9,411 nucleotides of DNA from an uncultured Jeotgalicoccus sp. (GTDB taxonomy: Bacteria; Bacillota; Bacilli; Staphylococcales; Salinicoccaceae): positions 1-9,411 of the forward strand of contig CANRKV010000054.1 in the NCBI GenBank assembly GCA_947631305.1, in the 5' to 3' direction. The position numbers were made by a program, and so were the translations under genes. Under the pieces are notes generated by a model that was given only the letters and a program-made list of their open reading frames with translations, ran no database searches and was not told the DNA's origin. Below are positions 1-7,575 of this stretch, piece by piece; position 1 is the stretch's first letter, and each line of letters opens with the position of its first letter.

Positions 1-8
1 TTATCCAG

Positions 9-39
9 AAAAAACACCGGACATCAAAAATGTCCGGCG
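9..39 (-). terminator. Rho-independent terminator of purA
   Basis: Read on the minus strand, a 10 bp stem (arms at 30-39 and 15-24, core CCGGACAT/ATGTCCGG with one G-U pair near the base) closes a 5 base loop and is followed at once by six T residues (9-14). It begins 11 bases past the purA stop codon. This is a classic intrinsic terminator and marks the end of the purA transcript. Confidence 0.92.
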
Positions 40-50
40 CCAAAATAATA

Positions 51-1343
51 TTACTTCTCGTTCCAGAAGTTTTTCAGTAAGTTTGTCTGGTTTCTGTCCG
101 GGCCGACTGAGAATATAGATGCTTTCACACCGCATAGTTTCTCAATTTCACGCAGATAGTTATATGCGTTTTCCGGAAGTTCTTCCAATGTCTTAACACC
201 GGTAATGTCTTCTGACCAGCCCGGCATTTCTTTGTAGATTGGTTTCGCGCGCTGTAAGTCTTCAAGTGTCGCAGGGTATTCTGTAATTTCAACACCGTCG
301 AGTTCATAAGCTGTACAGATTTTAACTGTTTTAAGTCCGCTCATTACGTCGATTGAGTTCAGTGACAGATCTGTAATACCGCTGACGCGTCTTGAGTGAC
401 GGACAACAACTGAGTCGAACCAGCCGATACGGCGCGGGCGTCCTGTTGTCGTACCGTATTCACGGCCGATTTCACGGATATGGTGACCGTCTTCGTCAAA
501 TAGTTCAGTAGGGAATGGGCCGTCTCCAACGCGTGATGTATATGCTTTACATACACCGACAACGTTTTTAACGTGTGATGGACCAACACCGCAGCCGACA
601 GTAACGTTTCCTGCTACCGGGTTGCTTGATGTTACGAACGGGTATGTTCCGTGGTCAACGTCGAGCATAACGCCCTGTGCGCCTTCAAACAGCACGTTCT
701 TGCCTTCTGTGAAAGCATCGTCGAGCAGTTTGGCAGTATCGCATACGTAAGGTGCTAAACGTTCTGCAGCTTCTTTATACGGCGCGTAGATTTCATCGAA
801 AGTGAATCCTTCGTGATCGTATAATGCTGTAAGCATATGATTTTTCAGTTTCAGGTTTTCCTCTAAACGGCGTTTAAATACTTCGTCGTCTATTAAGTCA
901 GCCATGCGGATACCGATGCGCTGAACTTTATCCACGTACGATGGACCGATACCGCGTTTAGTCGTACCGATTTTATTGTCGCCGCGTGCTTCTTCTTCAA
1001 GTACATCCTGCGTAATGTGATAAGGCAGAATTACCTGGGCACGGTTTGAAATTCGTAAGTTATCAACGCCGATGCCGCGTTCAAGCAGTCCGTCGAGTTC
1101 TTTAATAAGAGATAATGGGTCAACTACGACTCCGTTACCGATTAAAGAAAGTTTATCTTCGTAGAAAATACCTGATGGTACGAGGTGAAGTTTATAAGTC
1201 TCTCCGCCAAATTGAATCGTATGGCCTGCGTTGTTTCCACCTGAAAATCGTGCAATAACGTGTGCATCTTCCGAGAGGAAGTCCGTAATTTTACCTTTAC
1301 CTTCGTCTCCCCATTGCGTTCCAACAACTACTGTTCCAGACAT
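51..1343 (-). CDS. purA: Adenylosuccinate synthetase PurA
   Basis: This cytoplasmic enzyme of purine nucleotide synthesis condenses IMP with aspartate, using GTP, to form adenylosuccinate, the first step committed to AMP. The 430 residue protein has the family GTP-binding signature QWGDEGKG at 10-17 with catalytic Asp13, the AGHT segment with His41, the IMP-binding loop GTTKRGIGP at 126-134, GTTTGRPRRIGW at 297-308 and the C-terminal SVGPDR at 412-417. Length is normal for bacterial PurA. The reading frame stays open for 23 more codons upstream to 1412, but the start at 1343 is preferred: it begins with the family's usual MSGTVVVGTQWGDEG and has a GGGGG ribosome site 7 bases upstream. The gene lies downstream of dnaB, is separated from it by a PurBox dyad and probable promoter, and ends in its own terminator, so it is probably controlled by PurR. 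Confidence 0.97.
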   Translation of the reverse strand: MSGTVVVGTQWGDEGKGKITDFLSEDAHVIARFSGGNNAGHTIQFGGETYKLHLVPSGIFYEDKLSLIGNGVVVDPLSLIKELDGLLERGIGVDNLRISNRAQVILPYHITQDVLEEEARGDNKIGTTKRGIGPSYVDKVQRIGIRMADLIDDEVFKRRLEENLKLKNHMLTALYDHEGFTFDEIYAPYKEAAERLAPYVCDTAKLLDDAFTEGKNVLFEGAQGVMLDVDHGTYPFVTSSNPVAGNVTVGCGVGPSHVKNVVGVCKAYTSRVGDGPFPTELFDEDGHHIREIGREYGTTTGRPRRIGWFDSVVVRHSRRVSGITDLSLNSIDVMSGLKTVKICTAYELDGVEITEYPATLEDLQRAKPIYKEMPGWSEDITGVKTLEELPENAYNYLREIEKLCGVKASIFSVGPDRNQTNLLKNFWNEK

Positions 1344-1350
1344 ATGATTG

Positions 1351-1355
1351 CCCCC
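1351..1355 (-). promoter_or_regulatory. purA ribosome binding site (decides start)
   Basis: On the minus strand GGGGG stands 7 bases before the ATG at 1343. It can pair with the anti-Shine-Dalgarno sequence with a central G-U pair. It favours this start over the upstream in-frame ATG at 1412, which would put the purA start inside the probable -35 element and next to the PurBox dyad. Confidence 0.7.
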
Positions 1356-1376
1356 AAATGATTGATTAATTTTACC

Positions 1377-1394
1377 GTTACCAATGTTACCAAT
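1377..1394 (-). repeat. Perfect tandem 9 bp repeat in purA leader
   Basis: The minus strand reads ATTGGTAAC twice in tandem, without mismatch. It covers the proposed -10 box and the start of the purA leader. It could be a short protein-binding repeat or simple slippage; no known motif is assigned. Confidence 0.6.
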
Positions 1395-1412
1395 AATTCC
1401 AACAAAAATCAA
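1384..1412 (-). promoter_or_regulatory. Candidate purA promoter
   Basis: On the minus strand a -35-like TTGATT (1407-1412) is separated by 17 bases from a -10-like TAACAT (1384-1389); each matches the sigma-A consensus at 4 of 6 positions. It lies just downstream of the PurBox dyad, which is where a PurR-controlled promoter would be expected. A second -10-like TAAAAT lies some 15 bases further downstream but has no good -35 partner. The exact boxes are uncertain. Confidence 0.4.
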
Positions 1413-1415
1413 CGA

Positions 1416-1460
1416 AAGTCCGAACGTTTTTCAATGGACTCTCGAAAAACATTCGGACTT
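1416..1460 (-). promoter_or_regulatory. Inverted PurBox pair (probable PurR operator) and hairpin
   Basis: Two 17 base arms (1416-1432 and 1444-1460) form an inverted repeat with one mismatch around an 11 base centre. Each arm holds a PurBox-like core: CCGAAC on the plus strand at 1420-1425 and CCGAAT on the minus strand at 1451-1456. The 13-mers match the known consensus AWWWCCGAACWWT at about 10-11 positions and stand 19 bp apart, close to the 16-17 bp typical of PurR operators. The location, directly upstream of purA, fits PurR regulation of a purine gene. The same element starts right after the dnaB stop codon, and in RNA would form a 17 bp stem (the mismatch becomes U-G). A run of five T residues at 1404-1408 follows only after 7 bases, so it could also be a weak terminator or 3' end stabiliser for the dnaB transcript. 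Confidence 0.72.
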
Positions 1461-2849
1461 CTATGCCGGCGGTATATAATTATCGTCAAAATCACGTGTA
1501 TCCTGGTCAAAAAAGCTGCTGTAGGATTTATTGAAGATTAATTTAACAGTCCCGGTCGGACCGTTACGGTGTTTAGCTAGAATAATCTCAATTTCATCCT
1601 GCACACTCTGTGCGCCTTCTTCTTCATCTTCACCGTCGCCGCGGTTGTAATAGTCATCGCGGTACAGGAAGGCAACGATATCAGCATCCTGCTCGATCGA
1701 ACCTGATTCACGCAGATCACTCATCATCGGACGTTTGTCCTGACGTGTCTCAACACTACGTGACAGCTGGCTCAGTGCGATTACCGGACACTGCATTTCA
1801 CGGGCAAGTCCTTTCAGCATACGGGAAATCTCGGAAACTTCCTGCTGGCGGTTTTCACCCTGACGGCTGCCTGAACCTTGTATAAGCTGCAGATAGTCGA
1901 TAATCACCATGTCGAGTCCGTGTTCCTGTTTTAAGCGCAGACATTTCGCACGGATTTCGTTTACACGAATACCTGCCGAGTCATCGATAAAAATCTTCGA
2001 ATTGGCAAGCGTACCGATTGCTGTCGTAAAGTTATCCCAGTCCTGGTGGTCGAGCGCCCCCTGACGGAGTTTTGTCGCATCGATCATACCCTGGCTGGAA
2101 ATCATTCTGCTGACCAGCTGGTCAGCCCCCATCTCAAGTGAGAATACCGCAACGGTATAACCATCCGGAGATGTGCCGACGTGCCCTGCAATATTTAAAG
2201 CAAATGCCGTTTTACCCATGGAAGGGCGGGCGGCTAAAATAATTAAGTCATTGCGTCCGAAGCCCGACGTCATAAAGTCGAGATCCCGGTAGCCTGTCGG
2301 AATACCGGTAATGCCCGTATTATTTCCTGCGAGCGATTCGATTTGTTCGTAAACTTCGTGCACGACTTCTTTCATCGATTTGAAACCGTCGCTGCGGCGT
2401 CCTTCAGACACACCCATAATGCGCGATTCAGCCTCCGCGAGCAGCTCGTTAATATCGACTTCGTTCTGGAAACCGTCGCTCGCAATTTCATCAGCCACGC
2501 TGATAAGTTTGCGGCGGAGCGACTGGCGCGCAATAATATCCGCATAGAACTGCCAGTTGCGGCTCGTCGGTGTAACGTTCGATAATTCACCCAGATAACG
2601 CGGATTCACCGTATTATTCAGCTCATCCATACTGCGCAGCTTATCGGTAATCGTCACGACGTCGAGCTCGGCATTTTGTTCCGACAGCAGCATCATCGCA
2701 CGGAAAATCTGCTGATGCTCCGGACGGTAAAAGTCTTCCGGATCTATAATTTCAGTGACATTTAAAAAAATGGAGGAATCGATAAAGATTGCCCCAAGCA
2801 CCGATTGTTCTGCATCATTATCATGCGGCATTTGGCGATTCATTTCCAT
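1461..2849 (-). CDS. dnaB: Replicative DNA helicase DnaB
   Basis: This is the hexameric ATP-driven helicase that unwinds DNA at the replication fork, called DnaC in Bacillus subtilis and Staphylococcus aureus. The 462 residues contain the DnaB N-terminal domain (about 8-110), which engages primase and the loader, a linker, and a RecA-like ATPase domain (about 180-445). Visible motifs are Walker A ARPSMGKT at 207-214, Walker B MVIIDYLQL with Asp318, the segment SDLRESGSIEQDAD at 377-390, and KHRNGPTG at 426-433 bearing the likely arginine finger Arg428. An acidic stretch (404-411) lies before the last strands. The start at 2849 has GGAGG 8 bases upstream; the second ATG at 2843 is spaced less well. 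It follows rplI by 24 bases, which suggests co-transcription from the yybS-gdpP-rplI side. The PurBox dyad begins directly after its TAG stop. Confidence 0.97.
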   Translation of the reverse strand: MEMNRQMPHDNDAEQSVLGAIFIDSSIFLNVTEIIDPEDFYRPEHQQIFRAMMLLSEQNAELDVVTITDKLRSMDELNNTVNPRYLGELSNVTPTSRNWQFYADIIARQSLRRKLISVADEIASDGFQNEVDINELLAEAESRIMGVSEGRRSDGFKSMKEVVHEVYEQIESLAGNNTGITGIPTGYRDLDFMTSGFGRNDLIILAARPSMGKTAFALNIAGHVGTSPDGYTVAVFSLEMGADQLVSRMISSQGMIDATKLRQGALDHQDWDNFTTAIGTLANSKIFIDDSAGIRVNEIRAKCLRLKQEHGLDMVIIDYLQLIQGSGSRQGENRQQEVSEISRMLKGLAREMQCPVIALSQLSRSVETRQDKRPMMSDLRESGSIEQDADIVAFLYRDDYYNRGDGEDEEEGAQSVQDEIEIILAKHRNGPTGTVKLIFNKSYSSFFDQDTRDFDDNYIPPA

Positions 2850-2873
2850 TATCGATTCCTCCTGTTATTAATA

Positions 2874-3320
2874 TTACTGTTCAACAACGTGTACTTTTAA
2901 CTCTGCTTCCACTTCGTTGTGCAATTTAATTGATACTTTGTGATAACCTAAGCTCTTGAAAGTGTCAGGCATGTTCAGTTTACGTTTATCAAGTTTGATA
3001 TCGTGCTGTTTCTGATATGCTTCGATGACCTGTTTAGAACTTACAGAACCGAACAGACGGCCGTCTTCGCCGGCCTTCGTTTTAATTTCCACTTCTTTAC
3101 CTTCAAGTTCAGCTTTTAAATCTTTAGCTGCCTGAAGATCATCAGCTTCCTGCTGGCGGACTTCCTCTTTTTGAGCGTCCAGTTTCTTCAAGTTTACAGT
3201 ATTAGCTTCTTCAGCCAGACCTTTTTTGAACAGGAAGTTATGAGCATAGCCTGATGCTACTTCTTTAACTTCACCTTGTTTACCTTTATTCTTAACGTCT
3301 TTTAAAAATATTACTTTCAT
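2874..3320 (-). CDS. rplI: 50S ribosomal protein L9
   Basis: L9 binds 23S rRNA in the large subunit near the base of the L1 stalk and helps maintain the reading frame. The 148 residue protein has the usual three parts: an N-terminal rRNA-binding domain with the family signature at residues 13-40 (G13, G16, V21, G24-Y25, N28-F29-L30, G34), a long charged connecting helix rich in Lys, Glu and Gln (about 41-75), and a C-terminal domain from about 80. Length is typical. The ATG overlaps the gdpP stop as ATGA, which suggests translational coupling, and an AGGAG ribosome site lies 9 bases upstream inside gdpP. The order gdpP-rplI-dnaB is conserved in many Firmicutes. Confidence 0.98.
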   Translation of the reverse strand: MKVIFLKDVKNKGKQGEVKEVASGYAHNFLFKKGLAEEANTVNLKKLDAQKEEVRQQEADDLQAAKDLKAELEGKEVEIKTKAGEDGRLFGSVSSKQVIEAYQKQHDIKLDKRKLNMPDTFKSLGYHKVSIKLHNEVEAELKVHVVEQ

Positions 3321-5293
3321 TCTTCTTCACTCCTGTTATTTAGAAATGTATCGATTGCTTCTGTTAATTCCGCATAAGCTTCATCGATGGATTTGCCTTC
3401 CATACGCGTCGCAGCATTTGTTAAATGCCCGCCGCCGTTCAGCTGTTCCATAATAATCTGCACATTCACTTTGCCCAGCGAACGGGCGGAAATTCCTATT
3501 GTCTCATCTTCTCTTAATGCCATCACGAAAGATGCCTGAACACCTTCAATCTGTAAGAGCTGATCCGCAGCCTGTGCAACTGTGACAGGGTGATACGTCA
3601 TCGTTTCATCCGCTTTAACAATCGCAATGCCGGTATCGCGTATTTCCGCTGATTTAATTAAATCACTGCGCGCGATAAACGTATCGATGTCATCTTTTAA
3701 GAACGTCTGTGCAAGCACCGGATCGGCACCGTTAGAACGTAAGTAACTCGCTGCATCGAACGTTCTTGAGCCCGTGCGGAGCGTGTAGTTTCTAGTGTCG
3801 ACAATAATACCCGTCAGCATAATCGTCGCTTCAATGCGGGACAATTTGTTCTGTTTGTTCTGGTATTCCAGAAGTTCCGCTACAAGCTCACTCGCGCTCG
3901 ATGCATAAGGTTCCATGTAGACAAGCAGAGGATTAGAAATCATTTCATCCGCACGTCTGTGGTGATCGATGACCACTTTACGCGTTGCCTTATTCAGAAG
4001 ATCTTCATCCAGCACCATCGACGGACGGTGTGTATCCACGATAACAATCGTTGTCTTCGGCGTCATTTTATCCCATGCTTCTTCGCTGCTGATAAACGTC
4101 TCGTAAAGATCTTCCTTTGCCTCAACTTCTTTCATTAAGCGGGACAGCGTATCGTCGATATCTTCATCGTTTAAAATAATATGCGCTTCAATGCCGTTCG
4201 AGCTGGCGATTTTAGCAACGCCGATCGATGAACCAATCGAGTCAACATCAGGGTTTTTATGCCCCATAATAATAACGTTGTCACCTTCAAGGAGAATATC
4301 CCTGAGTGCGTGTGCCATAACACGTGCTTTAACACGCGTACGTTTTTCCATCGGGTCGGTTTTACCGCCGTAGAATCTCGCACTGCCGTTAATCGTCTTA
4401 ATCGCAACCTGGTCGCCGCCGCGGCCGAGAGCGAGATCTAGACTCGACTGCGCCAGTTCTCCCACTTCGATAAAGTCCTCAGACCCTTCACCGATACCCA
4501 TGCTTAAAGTAATCTGGGCACCATGTTCAGCTGAATTTTCACGGATATGATCGAGCAGTATAAACTTGGTTTTTTCAATAACAGCTAAACTTTTCGCTGA
4601 CATTACCATCATAAAACGGTCATTTGAAAAGCGGCGCAGGTAAATATTGTGTTCAGTCGCCCAGTCGTTAATCGTATTCGTCAGACTGTTATTTAAGTCG
4701 CTTTTCAGCGCTTCAGTCATATTCTGTGTCATATCATCGTAGTTGTCGAGGAACAGAATTCCGATTACCGGGTCTTTATCTTCTAACTGTTTTTCCATCG
4801 TCTTTTCGTCCGTAATATCGATTAAGAGCAGGGCGTTATTTTCTTCATAAAAATGAATCCGGTAGTTTTTTTCGTTGTATGACGTATCCATCTTCTGAAT
4901 ATTATTCGCTTTCAGCGTCGTCATAATATTCGGGAATACACGGTTGATTGGTTCATGGTGAAAGTTTTCCGGTATTTCTTCCGACATAAATTTATTCAGC
5001 CATGAAATTTCTTCATCGTCATTTAATAAAATAACCCCGAGAGGGAGATCATCAATAACGTACTGCCTTGCGCCTGCCATATCTTTTGACAGTTCAATAA
5101 TCCTGTTTTCACTGAGAACAAGCCAGCGGTACAAATAAAGGTAGACTAATGCCAGAATGACAATGCTCACAATAATGCTCACAATGCCAAAGACAGTATG
5201 GTTAAGTACAATAGCAATGCTAAGTATAGAAATGTGGAATGCCAGCACAATAAATGGGACGAGCATCAATTTTTTATCTAAAACTTTAAACAT
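3317..5293 (-). CDS. gdpP: Cyclic-di-AMP phosphodiesterase GdpP
   Basis: GdpP (YybT) is a membrane-bound enzyme that hydrolyses the second messenger c-di-AMP to pApA, affecting osmotic balance, cell wall stress and, in staphylococci, beta-lactam tolerance. The 658 residues follow the family plan: two transmembrane helices (about 10-30 and 34-56), a PAS-like domain (about 75-160), a degenerate GGDEF domain (about 173-305, with SNDRF at 223-227 where GGDEF would be), then a DHH domain and a DHHA1 domain. Catalytic metal-binding motifs are intact: GHKNPDVDS with His345, Asp349 and Asp351; VDTHRP with Asp420; DHH at 443-445; IVDTRN with Asp499; and GGGH at 620-623 in DHHA1. The start at 5293 has GGAGG 8 bases upstream, within the end of yybS, whose stop is 2 bases away. 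The stop overlaps the rplI start. No truncation or lesion is seen, so it is predicted to be active. Confidence 0.97.
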   Translation of the reverse strand: MFKVLDKKLMLVPFIVLAFHISILSIAIVLNHTVFGIVSIIVSIVILALVYLYLYRWLVLSENRIIELSKDMAGARQYVIDDLPLGVILLNDDEEISWLNKFMSEEIPENFHHEPINRVFPNIMTTLKANNIQKMDTSYNEKNYRIHFYEENNALLLIDITDEKTMEKQLEDKDPVIGILFLDNYDDMTQNMTEALKSDLNNSLTNTINDWATEHNIYLRRFSNDRFMMVMSAKSLAVIEKTKFILLDHIRENSAEHGAQITLSMGIGEGSEDFIEVGELAQSSLDLALGRGGDQVAIKTINGSARFYGGKTDPMEKRTRVKARVMAHALRDILLEGDNVIIMGHKNPDVDSIGSSIGVAKIASSNGIEAHIILNDEDIDDTLSRLMKEVEAKEDLYETFISSEEAWDKMTPKTTIVIVDTHRPSMVLDEDLLNKATRKVVIDHHRRADEMISNPLLVYMEPYASSASELVAELLEYQNKQNKLSRIEATIMLTGIIVDTRNYTLRTGSRTFDAASYLRSNGADPVLAQTFLKDDIDTFIARSDLIKSAEIRDTGIAIVKADETMTYHPVTVAQAADQLLQIEGVQASFVMALREDETIGISARSLGKVNVQIIMEQLNGGGHLTNAATRMEGKSIDEAYAELTEAIDTFLNNRSEEE

Positions 5294-5295
5294 CG

Positions 5296-6216
5296 CTATT
5301 TCCTCCTCAATTCCATAATTAATCGAATTCTAAAGATCATTTCGAACAGTCCGATAAGGACAGTAATTGGTCTGAACAGCACAAACGGAATTAAAATTAT
5401 AATCGCCAGGACTTTGTTTAATTTCTTCGTGAGCATAAAGTAATACAGGAACGCGAGTCCGTGTATGAAGAGTGCCCATTCCAGAATGAGTGAGATATTG
5501 CTGTACAGTGAGATTGTACTTTCTTCCCAGTTGCCGCTGAACAGCATAATTATGAATATCAGCATATATAAATACAACAGTATTCTCGGCATAATCCATT
5601 TGTCGAAACTGCGGTACTTCCACATTTCTGTGTTATCCTGCGGCATTAATCTGACGATCAGTATAATGTACAATGCAAGGAAAAAACTGCCGACTATTAA
5701 AAATGCTGGAAGATTCTGGAAGTATAAATCCATCGACTGGAGCACTGTATCTGCATCCATGACGTCAGGTGTTAATTCACTGACAGTATTAAGCTGTTCA
5801 GCGTACCAGTCTCTGAATGACGCGTATATGTCCGATAAAGGTCTTAAGAAACCAAGCATCTGCATGACTACAACGGCTGCCATCGTACTTAAACCGATTG
5901 CGAATGTCGTATAAAACAGTGTCAGTTCCTGCGACATTTTTTTATTCAGCGTATGTGCAAGAATACTGGTAATGATGTATAAAATTATAAAACTGCCCGT
6001 AGCGAGCGGTGATAAAAACAGCATGGCCGGGATAAGGAAACTAAAGAATAAAATCCAGTAGTTTGCTGTCGACTGCTGCTTAATTTTTAACAATAAGTAT
6101 ATTGCAAATGGCATCACGACAGGACCGAAAATTATGGTGATCTCCGTGAGCATAATATAAGCTACAACAGCGAGCAGTGTAAGGGTAAGAGTACCCGTTG
6201 GTATTTTTTTATTCAA
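5296..6216 (-). CDS. yybS: DUF2232 multi-pass membrane protein YybS
   Basis: This is a conserved membrane protein of 306 residues whose biochemical function is not established. The chain is strongly hydrophobic with about eight predicted membrane segments (near 10-45, probably two, then 52-68, 72-90, 98-122, 168-191, 209-228, 238-262 and 266-292). A more polar stretch at about 123-165 probably forms an extra-membrane loop, and the C-terminus is basic (ending ELRRK). I assign it to the YybS/DUF2232 family from this profile together with its position directly before gdpP, as in Bacillus and Staphylococcus. The start codon is TTG at 6216, backed by a well spaced GGAG. The stop is 2 bases before gdpP, so the two are surely co-translated from one message. 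A role connected with GdpP is suggested only by this linkage. Confidence 0.87.
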   Translation of the reverse strand: MNKKIPTGTLTLTLLAVVAYIMLTEITIIFGPVVMPFAIYLLLKIKQQSTANYWILFFSFLIPAMLFLSPLATGSFIILYIITSILAHTLNKKMSQELTLFYTTFAIGLSTMAAVVVMQMLGFLRPLSDIYASFRDWYAEQLNTVSELTPDVMDADTVLQSMDLYFQNLPAFLIVGSFFLALYIILIVRLMPQDNTEMWKYRSFDKWIMPRILLYLYMLIFIIMLFSGNWEESTISLYSNISLILEWALFIHGLAFLYYFMLTKKLNKVLAIIILIPFVLFRPITVLIGLFEMIFRIRLIMELRRK

Positions 6217-6230
6217 TGTTACACTCCTCT
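6214..6230 (-). promoter_or_regulatory. yybS ribosome site with TTG start
   Basis: The minus strand reads AGAGGAG (6224-6230), then 7 bases, then TTG (6214-6216). No ATG lies in frame between the ribosome site and codon 22, which is well inside the first membrane region. The non-ATG start is therefore well supported and may lower translation of this membrane protein. Confidence 0.8.
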
Positions 6231-6240
6231 TTAATACTTT

Positions 6241-6277
6241 TAAAAATGAATGCCCCTATTGATATTGAATAGGAGCA
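6241..6277 (-). terminator. Hairpin terminator after serS
   Basis: On the minus strand a 10 bp stem (arms 6268-6277 and 6251-6260, one U-G pair) closes a 7 base loop and is followed by TTCATTTTT. It lies 13 bases past the serS stop. It looks like a moderate intrinsic terminator, with an imperfect T tract that may allow read-through into yybS only 24 bases beyond. Confidence 0.68.
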
Positions 6278-6289
6278 TCCGGTATTTAT

Positions 6290-6318
6290 ATTATAACCTT
6301 TCGAGCTTCTCCTGACCA
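6290..6318 (-). promoter_or_regulatory. Candidate promoter for yybS-gdpP-rplI-dnaB
   Basis: The minus strand has a perfect TATAAT (6290-6295) overlapping the serS stop codon, 17 bases after a TGGTCA (6313-6318) that matches TTGACA at 4 of 6 positions. Transcription would start near 6283, just before the serS hairpin, putting that hairpin in the leader of the yybS message. The spacing is ideal, but the -35 lies within coding sequence and chance is possible. Confidence 0.38.
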
Positions 6319-7568
6319 CCCATATATGGCTGGAGCACTTCAGGGATAGTCACTGAGCCGTCTTCGTTCTGGTAATTTTCAAGAAGGGCAGCCATCGTTC
6401 TTCCGACAGCAAGACCGCTTCCGTTTAACGTGTGCAGTAATTCCGGTTTTGAGTCTTTTTCACGTTTAAATTTAATGTTTCCGCGGCGTGCCTGGAAATC
6501 TGTCATATTAGAAATTGAACTGATTTCTTTATAGTTATCGTAGCTTGGCAGCCATACTTCAACGTCATATGTTTTAGATGAACCGAAGCCGATATCTCCT
6601 GTGCAAAGCAGCACTGTACGGTGCGGAATATCGAGTAAGTTTAAAATATTCTCAGCGTGCTCTGTCATTTCTTCAAGCGCTGCCCATGAATCTTCAGGGC
6701 GTTCGAGCCGGACCATTTCAACTTTGTTGAACTGGTGCAGACGGATTAGACCGCGTGTATCTCTGCCGGCAGAACCTGCTTCACTTCTGAAGCATGCTGT
6801 CTGTGCAGTGAATTTTACCGGCACCTGGTCAGCTTTTAATGTTTCGTCTTTATGGAAATTCGTTAAAGTCACTTCTGACGTTGGAATTGTATACATTTCC
6901 TCGTCTTCAATTTTGAATAAGTCTTCGCCGAATTTCGGCAGCTGGCCTGTGGCGTACATCGCTTCAGCGCGCACGATCTGCGGCGTCATCATTTCACGGT
7001 AGCCATTCTTATTGTGCACATCGAGCATGAAGTTCATCAGTGCGCGCTCGAGGCGGGCACCGTCTCCTGTATGATACACAAAGCGCGCACCCGATACTTT
7101 GGCAGCACGGTCGAAGTCTGCAAGCTCGAGATCTTCCAATATGTCCCAGTGCGCTTTTGGTTCATAGTCAAATGAACGGGGTTCGCCGGTACGGCGGATT
7201 TCCACATTTTCACTGTCGTCTTTACCTTCAGGCACATCGTCGTGAATTAAGTTCGGCAGACGGCTCATCTTGTCGTGGTAATCACTTTGAATCGTATTGA
7301 GTCTTTCATCGATTTCTTTAATGCGTTCACCGACGTCGCGCATTTCTTTAATCACGTCTTCAGCGTCTTCTTTGTTTTTCTTCTTCACAGCAATTTCCTG
7401 TGATACTTTGTTGCGGCGGCTCTTTTGCTCTTCAGTTTCAACAATAAGCGCGCGTCTTTCTTTATCCAATTGTAAAATATCATCGATTAACACAGGTTCC
7501 AGTCCGCGTTTTGCTACTTTCTCCTTCACCGTTTCAGTGTCATTGCGCAGTACTTTAATGTCTAACAT
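6291..7568 (-). CDS. serS: Seryl-tRNA synthetase
   Basis: This class II aminoacyl-tRNA synthetase charges tRNA-Ser (and tRNA-Sec where present) with serine in the cytoplasm. The 425 residues show the long N-terminal antiparallel coiled coil that grips the tRNA long arm (about 10-100, rich in Lys, Glu and Arg), then the catalytic core: motif 1 region near MTPQIV at 194-199, the serine-binding TSEV at 230-233, motif 2 from FRSEAGSAGRDTRG at 260-273, and motif 3 GSGLAVGRTMAALLE at 383-397. The start at 7568 gives the family's usual MLDIK beginning and has GGAGG 7 bases upstream. An ATG two codons earlier (7574) is only one base from GGAGG and is rejected. Expression is probably controlled by the serine T-box directly upstream. 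Confidence 0.97.
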   Translation of the reverse strand: MLDIKVLRNDTETVKEKVAKRGLEPVLIDDILQLDKERRALIVETEEQKSRRNKVSQEIAVKKKNKEDAEDVIKEMRDVGERIKEIDERLNTIQSDYHDKMSRLPNLIHDDVPEGKDDSENVEIRRTGEPRSFDYEPKAHWDILEDLELADFDRAAKVSGARFVYHTGDGARLERALMNFMLDVHNKNGYREMMTPQIVRAEAMYATGQLPKFGEDLFKIEDEEMYTIPTSEVTLTNFHKDETLKADQVPVKFTAQTACFRSEAGSAGRDTRGLIRLHQFNKVEMVRLERPEDSWAALEEMTEHAENILNLLDIPHRTVLLCTGDIGFGSSKTYDVEVWLPSYDNYKEISSISNMTDFQARRGNIKFKREKDSKPELLHTLNGSGLAVGRTMAALLENYQNEDGSVTIPEVLQPYMGGQEKLERL

Positions 7569-7575
7569 GTGCATA

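Noticed and set aside
223..236. Match of the sequence near the end of purA to a regulatory site
   Set aside because: This short stretch encodes the ordinary PurA C-terminal region; nothing beyond chance similarity was visible.
1344..1412. A 23 residue N-terminal extension of PurA
   Set aside because: The upstream ATG would lie within the promoter region beside the PurBox dyad. The extension is Gly/Asn/Ile rich because of the tandem repeat and is not a family feature, while the start at 1343 has its own ribosome site.
4550..4780. GdpP GGDEF region as an active diguanylate cyclase
   Set aside because: The signature is replaced by SNDRF and catalytic residues are missing, as in the GdpP family generally; the DHH/DHHA1 domains carry the activity.
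5465..5914. A 149 codon open frame on the plus strand
   Set aside because: It lies antisense to yybS, a clear membrane protein gene with a good start and linkage. The product shows no recognisable family, and no plus-strand ribosome site or promoter stood out. It is a shadow frame.
6601..7002. A 133 codon open frame on the plus strand
   Set aside because: It is antisense to the catalytic core of serS, in which the motifs are intact. Its composition simply mirrors the serS codons, with no sign of an independent gene.
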